NCBI RefSeq assembly: GCF_002563715.1
Contig: NZ_PDJJ01000001.1
Location: 3,472,001 to 3,536,000 of the forward strand
Origin: Isoptericola jiangsuensis
Lineage (GTDB): Bacteria > Actinomycetota > Actinomycetes > Actinomycetales > Cellulomonadaceae
Direction of reading: 5' to 3'
Length of the DNA: 64,000 nucleotides
Part shown: in pieces, positions 58,038 to 64,000 of the stretch
Layout: every line of letters begins with the position of its first letter
Numbering within the stretch: position 1 is the first letter of the stretch
The notes under the pieces: generated by a model
Database searches by the model: none
Seen by the model: the letters and a program-made list of their open reading frames with translations, nothing else
What the model was told of the DNA's origin: nothing
Position numbers and translations under genes: made by a program

Positions 58038-58768
58038 GCGACGGCGACCTGGGATCGGTGCTCGTCGTCGTCCCCGTGCGGGACGAGGAGGACCTGCTGC
58101 CGGCCTGCCTGACGGCGCTGCGCCGGGCGGTCGACAGGCTGGGCGACGCCCGGCCGGACGTGGACGTCGAGGTCGTCGTCGTGCTCGACGGGTGCACGGA
58201 CGGCAGCGCGTCGATCGCGCGACGCTCCGGCTTCCGGACGGTCACGACGTCGGGCGTCGGGGTAGGGGCCGCGCGGCGTCGCGGCGTCCGGGCGGTGCGC
58301 ACCGGCGTCCCGGCCGAGCGCGCGTGGATCGCCTGCACCGACGCCGACTCCGAGGTGCCGCCGGGGTGGCTCACCCGGCAGGTGGAGCTGGCCGACAGCG
58401 GCGCGGACGTCGTGGTCGGCACGGTGCGGCCGCGGCTGGAGGACCTGTCCCCGGAGCGCGCCACGGTGTGGCGGGCGACCCATCGTGACGGCGCCGCGAA
58501 CGGGCACGTCCACGGGGCGAACCTGGGGATCCGCCGGTCGGTCTACACGGCCGCCGGGGGTTTCGCCGCGGTCGCGGAGCACGAGGACGTCGCGATCGTG
58601 GAGGCCGCCCGGGGTCTCGGCGGGTGCGTCGTCGCCGACGCGGTGGCGGAGGTGCTGACCTCGGCCCGGCTCGTCGGGCGGACGCCCGGCGGGTACGCGC
58701 GGCACCTGCGTGACGACCTGGTCACGGACCGCACGACCGGCACCGGGCGGCGGGACCTGGCCGGCTGA
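58034..58768 (+). CDS. Family 2 glycosyltransferase
   Basis: The 244-residue protein has the GT-A fold of family 2: 'VLVVVPVRDEEDLLPACLTALRRAV', 'VVVVLDGCTDGSASIARRSGF', 'IACTDADSEVPPGWL' (the DxD metal site) and 'GANLGIRRSVYTAAGGFAAVAEHEDV'. TTG start at 58034 with GGAGGGA upstream and TTGA overlap with the fusion gene. It should attach a sugar to the product of the two upstream enzymes. No membrane helix. Confidence 0.88.
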   Translation: MSDGDLGSVLVVVPVRDEEDLLPACLTALRRAVDRLGDARPDVDVEVVVVLDGCTDGSASIARRSGFRTVTTSGVGVGAARRRGVRAVRTGVPAERAWIACTDADSEVPPGWLTRQVELADSGADVVVGTVRPRLEDLSPERATVWRATHRDGAANGHVHGANLGIRRSVYTAAGGFAAVAEHEDVAIVEAARGLGGCVVADAVAEVLTSARLVGRTPGGYARHLRDDLVTDRTTGTGRRDLAG

Positions 58769-58794
58769 CCGGCCCGGTCCCGCCGGTCGGTCGG

Positions 58795-59649
58795 TCAGAA
58801 GACCGGCTTGCCGCCGGTCACGCCCAGGACGGTCCCGGAGACGTACCCGGCGTCCGACGGCGAGGCGAGGAACACGAACGCCGGGGCGACCTCCGCCGGC
58901 TGGCCCGCTCGGCCCAGCGGGGTGTCCTTGCCGAACTGCTCGATCTTCTCCTCGGGCTGGGTGGCCGGCTGCAACGGCGTCCAGATGGGGCCGGGCGCCA
59001 CGGCGTTCACCCGGATGCCGCGCGGTCCGAGCTCGGCCGCGAGGTTCACGGTGAGGTTGTTGATCGCGGCCTTCGTGGAGGCGTAGTCCAGGAGGGCCGT
59101 GGAGGGCTGGAACGCCTGGATGGAGGAGTTGTTGATGATGCTCGCCCCGTCCCCCAGGTGGGGCAGCGCCGCCTGGGTCACCCAGAACAGGGCGTACAGG
59201 TTGGTACGGAGGACGCGGTCGATCTCGTCGGTCGTGACGTCCTCGAACGAGTCGCGCCGCGCCATCTGGAAGCCGGCGTTGTTGACCAGCACGTCCAGGC
59301 CCCCGAGGGCCTCCGCGGCGCGTCCGGGCAGGGCACGGGCGGTGTGCTCCTGCGTGAGGTCGCCCGGCAGCAGGTGCGCCGTCCGGCCCGCCTCGGCGAC
59401 CCAGCGGGCGGTCTCCTCGGCGTCCTCCTGCTCCTCGGGCAGGTAGCCGATGGCGACGTCCGCGCCCTCGCGGGCGAAGGCGATCGCCACCGCCCGCCCG
59501 ATCCCGGAGTCTCCGCCTGTGATCAGGGCACCCAGCCCGTCCAGCCGGCCGCTGCCGCGGTAGCTGGACTCGCCGTGGTCGGGGACCGGGTCCATCGCAC
59601 CGGTCAGGCCCGGCGGCTGCTGCTGCGCGGGGAACGCGGGGTCCGTCAT
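58795..59649 (-). CDS. SDR family oxidoreductase
   Basis: The 284-residue classical SDR has the cofactor motif 'ALITGGDSGIGRAVAIAFAREGADV', 'LVNNAG', the catalytic Ser in 'INNSSIQAFQP', the YASTK Tyr/Lys pair and 'NAVAPGPIWTPL'. The long N-terminus (QQQPPGLTGAMDPVPDHGESSY) is typical of the YhdF/YhxC (stress-linked) subgroup. Substrate unknown. ATG at 59649 with AGGAGG upstream. Confidence 0.9.
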   Translation of the reverse strand: MTDPAFPAQQQPPGLTGAMDPVPDHGESSYRGSGRLDGLGALITGGDSGIGRAVAIAFAREGADVAIGYLPEEQEDAEETARWVAEAGRTAHLLPGDLTQEHTARALPGRAAEALGGLDVLVNNAGFQMARRDSFEDVTTDEIDRVLRTNLYALFWVTQAALPHLGDGASIINNSSIQAFQPSTALLDYASTKAAINNLTVNLAAELGPRGIRVNAVAPGPIWTPLQPATQPEEKIEQFGKDTPLGRAGQPAEVAPAFVFLASPSDAGYVSGTVLGVTGGKPVF

Positions 59650-59848
59650 GGATGTCCTCCTGGGGTGAACGGTGGTGGTGGAGCCGTGCGAGCGGCCCGT
59701 CCCGACGGTAACCGCGGGCACGAGGAGCGGCCAGCGCTGCCCAGGGCAACGACGGACGGCGGGTCGCGCACCGCGCGCCGACTCTCCACCGCGTCGCTAC
59801 CGTGTGCGCAGAGGCACATCCTCACCCTTTCGAGAGGGGAGCACCACG

Positions 59849-60727
59849 ATGACCGAGTCGTCCTCCGCCGCACGAGCCGGGTTCTGGGACCGGGGTGGGT
59901 TCTGGAAGGCCGTGATCCTGGCCACCCTCTACGTGGCGCTGAACTTCGCCCTCGGGCTCACCATCGGCGCGCTGTTCGCCGACAGCCTCGACGCGGACGA
60001 CCTCCTCGGGGACCCGCTCACCCTGTTCCTCGCGGTGATGCTGCCCACCGCCGTCCAGGGCGCCGTGATGGCGTTCATCGCCTGGCGGCTCGGCTGGCTG
60101 CGGTCGCTGTTCAGGACGCAGCCCACCACCCTGTCGCGGAGCTGGTGGATGTGGATCCTGCCGATCGCCGTCCTCGTCTGGAACGTCCTGCGCCTCGCCG
60201 CGACGGACTACTCGCGGTACACGTTCACCTCGATCGCGTTGATCCTGCTGCTCGGTCTCCTCATCGGCTTCGGGGAGGAGCTCACGACGCGCGGTCTCGG
60301 TGTCACGCTGCTGCGCCGCGCCGGCTACCGCGAGCTCGCGGTGGCCGTCCTGTCGTCGCTGGTGTTCGCGGCGATGCACCTGGGCAACATCGCCGGCATG
60401 GACGGCCTCACCGTGGGGATCACGGTCTTCTACACGTTCTTCTTCGGCGTCGCGATGTACTTCACCCTGCGCGTCACACGGAACCTCGTCTGGCCGATGC
60501 TGCTGCACGCCACCACCGACCCGTCGGCCATGCTGCTGACCGGGGGCATCGACGAGGCGACCGAGACGGCGTCGACCTCCGGGCTGGCCGCCGTCGCCGG
60601 ACTGGCGAACTTCGTGGTGATCGGGCTCGGCATCCTGCTGCTGTGGTGGGTCCGCGGTCGGGTCGACCGGTTCCGCGAGTTCGGGCTCGGCGAGCCGTCC
60701 GGCGACGCCGCACGGGTGACGGCCTGA
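59849..60727 (+). CDS. CPBP intramembrane metalloprotease
   Basis: The 292-residue protein has about eight hydrophobic segments and the CPBP (Abi) motifs: EELTTR at 143-148 (EExxxR), 'LVFAAMHLGN' (FxxxH) and 'LLHATTD' (HxxxN/D). Members cleave or bind prenylated or membrane proteins. The ATG follows GAGGGGAGCACCACG. The final ~25 residues are charged. It ends at a strong bidirectional hairpin. Confidence 0.88.
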   Translation: MTESSSAARAGFWDRGGFWKAVILATLYVALNFALGLTIGALFADSLDADDLLGDPLTLFLAVMLPTAVQGAVMAFIAWRLGWLRSLFRTQPTTLSRSWWMWILPIAVLVWNVLRLAATDYSRYTFTSIALILLLGLLIGFGEELTTRGLGVTLLRRAGYRELAVAVLSSLVFAAMHLGNIAGMDGLTVGITVFYTFFFGVAMYFTLRVTRNLVWPMLLHATTDPSAMLLTGGIDEATETASTSGLAAVAGLANFVVIGLGILLLWWVRGRVDRFREFGLGEPSGDAARVTA

Positions 60728-60745
60728 GGTCGACCCCGCCGGGAG

Positions 60746-60781
60746 CCGGGTCGAGCACGGGGAGCCCCGTCCTCGACCCGG
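60746..60781. terminator. Bidirectional terminator between CPBP and GH32 genes
   Basis: Outer stem CCGGGTCGAG / CTCGACCCGG (10 bp) with inner stem ACGGGG/CCCCGT (6 bp) and a 2-nt tip. Confidence 0.7.
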
Positions 60782-60800
60782 CCGTCCCCTCGCAGCGGTG

Positions 60801-62855
60801 TCAGTCGCTCAGCGTCACGTGGTCGACCACGAGGTGCCCCCAGTCGGCCGTCGCGTCGTCGAGCACCTGCAGCTGGACGGTCCGCCCCTGCAGGTCCGCG
60901 AGGTCCCACTCGACCAGTCGCAGCGTCGCGTCGTCGTTCCCCGTCGCGGTCCGGACCGGCCGGCCGTCGAGGAGCAGGTTCACGGACGTCGCCGGCTCGA
61001 CGCCGAGGGGATGGTCGCCGCCCGCCACCCGGAGGCGCAACCACCGGCGGTCCACGACGAACGGCGGCGAGGTGACGACGCCCGTCGCGGCGTCGGCGCC
61101 CGCGAAGGTGTCCAGCACCCGGTGCCCCGCCTGACCGGCCAGGTCCGACACCTGCGGTGCCAGACCGGAGAGCCCGCCGGTCGCGGTCCAGCCGGCCGGC
61201 AGCGCGTCGCCCTCGAAGTCGGCGATCAGCCGGGCGGCCGGGCGGTTGACGTCCCCGAAGGTGGTGACGGTCAGGTCGCGGAACGTCGCGGTGCCGCCCA
61301 CGGCGTACAGCGCCGCACCCACGTCCTCGGGCCGGCCGAACACCTGGCTCGAGTGGACGACACGGCCGTCGTCGACGAACACCTCGACGGAGGTGCGGTC
61401 GACGAGCACGGTGAGACGGACGTCGTCGGACCCGGCCGCGCCGGCCAGCGGGGCACGCGACTCGAGCTTCTCCCTCGACGCGTCGGGCTGCACCGTGCCA
61501 CCCCGGTTGAGGTAGGAGTACGCGACGTCGTCGCCGAAGAACGCACCTACGTCGGCGTGCCGAGTCCCGTCGGCGGAACGGCGGAGCTGGAGGCCGACGT
61601 TCTCCGCCGTGCCGCGCGAGACCGTCGTCTCGATCCGGTAGGCGACCTCCTGCTGGTCGAGCACGACGGGGTCGCCCGCCGGGACGTCGACGTCCCCGAG
61701 GACGGTCGTCGAGGTCGCGTGGTCGTCGAGCGCGGCCACGGGTCGTGACAGGAGCGAGTAGCCCGACGGGTCGTCCGACGCCCCGAGCCGCAGCTCCCGC
61801 ACGATCGAGTCGGTGCCGTTGAACCCGTCGACGTCCCACGTGGGTGTCGAGTGCGGGTAGGCCCACGAGTTCATCCAGCCGATCGCGTACCGCCGGTCGA
61901 GCGAGCCGTCCCGGTCCTCCCAGGTGACGGCGCCGTACCAGTCGAACCCGTGGTCGAGCCACTGCGGGTCGGCGACGTCGGGGGTGAACGTCTCCCCGTC
62001 GAAGTCACCCGTCCAGTAGGCGTAGGTCGCCCGGTCGCCCGTGAGGTACCCGTTGGCGCTGACCCCCAGGACCCAGTGCAGGGTGCCGTCCGCCGCCCGG
62101 ATCCGGAACAGGTCGGGGCACTCGATCATGCCGAGGTCGTCGCGCACGAGCTCGGACACCCGTTCCCACGCGTGGAGGTCCGGCGAGGTCCAGAAGCTCA
62201 CCCGGTCCGCCTCCGCGACGAGCGCGACCCAGCGTCCGCGCTCCTCGTCCCACACGACCTTCGGGTCGCGGAAGTCGGCTCGACCGCCGTTCGCCATGAC
62301 CGGCTCGTCACCGTCGGGACGGAACGTGCGTCCGCCGTCGGTGGAGTACCACAGGAACTGGGCCTGCGGCCCGGAGGCGTCGGCGATCTCGGCGAGGGTC
62401 GGGTGGTCCATCTGGGTGACGAGCATGATGACGGCCCCGGCGCCGAACCCCGCGGTGTCGTCGTGGTCCACGACGGTGGAACCGGACCACAGGTCGTAGT
62501 TCGCGTTCGTCCCCTTGGCCGCCGCGACACCCTGGTCGCGGAAGACGACGCCGTCCGAGCTGGCGGTCAGGCGCCATGACGTGCCGACCTTCTCGTCGTA
62601 GTCGGGGTTGTACAGGTAGTGGTACCGGAGCTCGCCGTCGACCCAGATCGGTCGCTGCGGGTCGTTCTTCCAGTGGTCCGGCACGGAGTGGTGGTAGACC
62701 GGCCGGTACGTCGTCGCCTCCGTGGTCGTGGTGGTCGGCCGGACCTCGGCCGGCGCGGCTGCGCCCGCCGTCGGCGTGGCGGCCGCCAACGGTGCGGCGA
62801 GGGCGAGGGCGAGCAGGGTGGGCGCGAGCACGCGCCCGGGGTTGCGGTTCGTCAT
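60801..62855 (-). CDS. Secreted GH32 fructanase (levanase or levan fructotransferase type)
   Basis: The 684-residue protein has a signal peptide (MTNRNPGRVLAPTLLALALA...), a five-bladed GH32 propeller and a beta-sandwich, then a ~150-residue C-terminal module ('DFEGDALPAGWTATGGLSG...') like those seen in levanases. The nucleophile motif reads HWKNDPQRP (Asp65), the stabiliser FRDPK (Asp187) and the acid ECPDL (Glu235). 'WLDHGFDWYGAVTW' and 'RRYAIGWMNSWAY' resemble levan fructotransferase. It cleaves fructan outside the cell; whether it hydrolyses or transfers cannot be decided here. GGAG lies 5 nt before the ATG. Confidence 0.88.
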   Translation of the reverse strand: MTNRNPGRVLAPTLLALALAAPLAAATPTAGAAAPAEVRPTTTTTEATTYRPVYHHSVPDHWKNDPQRPIWVDGELRYHYLYNPDYDEKVGTSWRLTASSDGVVFRDQGVAAAKGTNANYDLWSGSTVVDHDDTAGFGAGAVIMLVTQMDHPTLAEIADASGPQAQFLWYSTDGGRTFRPDGDEPVMANGGRADFRDPKVVWDEERGRWVALVAEADRVSFWTSPDLHAWERVSELVRDDLGMIECPDLFRIRAADGTLHWVLGVSANGYLTGDRATYAYWTGDFDGETFTPDVADPQWLDHGFDWYGAVTWEDRDGSLDRRYAIGWMNSWAYPHSTPTWDVDGFNGTDSIVRELRLGASDDPSGYSLLSRPVAALDDHATSTTVLGDVDVPAGDPVVLDQQEVAYRIETTVSRGTAENVGLQLRRSADGTRHADVGAFFGDDVAYSYLNRGGTVQPDASREKLESRAPLAGAAGSDDVRLTVLVDRTSVEVFVDDGRVVHSSQVFGRPEDVGAALYAVGGTATFRDLTVTTFGDVNRPAARLIADFEGDALPAGWTATGGLSGLAPQVSDLAGQAGHRVLDTFAGADAATGVVTSPPFVVDRRWLRLRVAGGDHPLGVEPATSVNLLLDGRPVRTATGNDDATLRLVEWDLADLQGRTVQLQVLDDATADWGHLVVDHVTLSD

Positions 62856-62928
62856 CGTGACTCCGTCGTCTCGATCCGTCAGGGGACGGCCTGCCGGGGT
62901 CGCGCGCGACCCCGGCAGGCCGGGGGGA

Positions 62929-63909
62929 CTAGCGGGTGCCCGCGGGACGCGCCGTCGGGGCGGGCACACCGGTGACGACCAGGCGGTCGCCCTCCCGGTG
63001 GACCGGCATCGGGTCGCTGATGCTCCCCACGAAGGACCCGTCGGGCGCGTCGTGGTGGAACGCGAGCAGCATCCAGCGCCCGGACCGGTCGCGCACGAGC
63101 CGCCCGCTGTACATCGACGAGTCGGTGAGCTGCTGGGCCCGGGTGACGTCGAACGGGCCGAGCAACGACTCCGCGGGGGCCGCCCATACGCCACCGGTGG
63201 TCCCGGCGCGACGCTCCGCCGACATGTCGGCGGCGAGGCAGGAGAACAGCAGGACGGGCGCGCCGTCGACGATCTCGACCTGCGTGACCTCGAGCTGGCC
63301 GAACCCGTGACCGGGCTCGCTGAGCGGCGGGCGTAGCTCCCAGCGGCGCAGGTCGGGCGACCAGGCGTGGCCGACGACGCCGCGGTCGTCCGCCGGCCCG
63401 CTGCGACCGCGGGCGGTCAGGAGCATGTGCCACCCGTCGCCGTCCGGGTCGGGCAGCACCCACGGGTCGCGGAACGCCTCGTCGTGCCACTGGCCGTCGG
63501 CGAGCGTCTCGTACCAGCGCCCGTCGGCGGTGAGCACGGGGTTCTCCGGCGCCTTGGTCCACGTCGCCAGGTCGGACGACGTGGCGTACCCGACGCGCTG
63601 GACGTTGCCGGCCGGGGTCAGCGTGGAGCCGGTGTAGAAGAGGAACCAGGTGCCGTCGGGGTGCCGCACGACCGACCCCGTCCAGGTCGCGAGGTCGTCC
63701 CAGCCGCCGGCGTCGGACCGGACGAGCGCGTCCTCCACGCGCGTCCAGTGCACGAGGTCGTCGGACACGGCGTGCCCGATCGACGCCCGGTAGTGCCGCG
63801 CGTCGGGTTCGTGCAGCGCCCGGGACGCGTAGAGGAAGAACAGGTGGTGCCGGTCACCGTCGTCGGCGAACCAGAAGTCCCACACCCAGGAGTCGGGAAG
63901 CGTGAGCAT
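62929..63909 (-). CDS. Glycosidase of the GH32/GH43/GH68 beta-propeller superfamily
   Basis: The 326-residue protein has no signal peptide. Motifs on the five-bladed propeller are 'SWVWDFWFADDGDRHHLFFLYASRAL' (Asp of the WDFW segment), 'HDEAFRDPWVL' (RDP) and 'FGQLEVTQVEIVDG' (acid Glu in LEVTQ). It probably releases fructose or a related sugar from small oligosaccharides inside the cell, complementing the secreted GH32 enzyme downstream of it (73-bp gap, same strand). The exact family is uncertain. Confidence 0.75.
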   Translation of the reverse strand: MLTLPDSWVWDFWFADDGDRHHLFFLYASRALHEPDARHYRASIGHAVSDDLVHWTRVEDALVRSDAGGWDDLATWTGSVVRHPDGTWFLFYTGSTLTPAGNVQRVGYATSSDLATWTKAPENPVLTADGRWYETLADGQWHDEAFRDPWVLPDPDGDGWHMLLTARGRSGPADDRGVVGHAWSPDLRRWELRPPLSEPGHGFGQLEVTQVEIVDGAPVLLFSCLAADMSAERRAGTTGGVWAAPAESLLGPFDVTRAQQLTDSSMYSGRLVRDRSGRWMLLAFHHDAPDGSFVGSISDPMPVHREGDRLVVTGVPAPTARPAGTR

Positions 63910-63973
63910 GCGAGAAGGACCTTTCGGGAGGCTCCGCGGAGGAGTCGAGCAGGAGCGCGGGGAGCGCGGGGCG

Positions 63974-63995
63974 GTCCACCGGGGGCCCGGTGGAC
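63974..63995 (-). terminator. Hairpin likely ending an upstream minus-strand gene
   Basis: GTCCACCGGG / CCCGGTGGAC (10 bp, 2-nt tip). It lies between the last gene of the window and whatever precedes it beyond 64,000. Confidence 0.45.
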
Positions 63996-64000
63996 GGGGG

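Overview
This window is from a chromosome of a very GC-rich Gram-positive actinobacterium. Codon use (almost always G or C at third positions), the GlnR, Crp, PonA2 and coenzyme F420 genes, and two secreted chitinases plus a levan-type GH32 enzyme suggest a Micrococcales member near Cellulosimicrobium, Isoptericola or Promicromonospora. That placement is inference from gene content. There is one tRNA gene, no rRNA, no CRISPR array and no recognisable transposase or phage gene.

Layout. 1-9.4 kb: a partial secreted Ig-like protein, two medium-chain dehydrogenases, metX, a VOC protein, a coiled-coil protein, a large proline-rich protein and a thiamine-binding-type small protein. 9.5-11.2 kb: the coupled F420 pair cofD-cofC. 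11.2-23.9 kb: regulator/target pairs (MocR with an aldo-keto reductase, MarR with a DMT exporter, TetR with a YhgE/Pip-type membrane protein and a degenerate ABC ATPase), a nitroreductase, a 1022-residue FAD/Fe-S oxidase and an epimerase-like SDR. 24.0-24.7 kb: repeat locus A. 24.7-33.7 kb: OsmC, an ECF sigma factor with a membrane-anchored partner, two multidomain GH18 chitinases and a LuxR-type regulator. 33.9-46.4 kb: DUF4012 and LPXTG surface proteins, a DUF2516-asparaginase-dtd operon, a VapBC-like pair, an MFS exporter with a helix-turn-helix tail, a four-gene operon containing a 37-residue membrane protein, and a redox/sulfur group (DsrE, DUF4395, thioredoxin-like, YceI). 46.5-55.2 kb: glnR, a hydrolase-like protein, nth, crp, repeat locus B, ridA, a DUF4177 protein, ponA2 and a metallophosphoesterase; this order resembles a shortened Rv3670-Rv3683 region of mycobacteria. 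55.3-64 kb: tRNA-Pro(CGG), a translationally coupled operon (acyl-CoA dehydrogenase-like, PIG-L deacetylase fused to a methyltransferase, glycosyltransferase), an SDR, a CPBP protease and two fructan-type glycosidases.

Most unusual signal. Loci A and B each hold two long hairpins in opposite orientation. All four hairpins carry the same 34-nt core in the loop, but the 23-29 bp arms differ in sequence from copy to copy while remaining complementary within each copy. Both loci lie between convergent genes, so each of the four flanking genes has one hairpin at its 3' end in the same sense. Arrays of a 20-bp repeat surround them. The layout recalls enterobacterial REP/BIME elements, but I do not recognise the family.

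A second theme is expression: about 18 genes have a TANNNT-type -10 hexamer ending 6-8 nt before the start codon and no Shine-Dalgarno sequence, so they are probably leaderless. I used this to choose several starts. Operons instead use 4-nt start/stop overlaps (ATGA, GTGA, TTGA).
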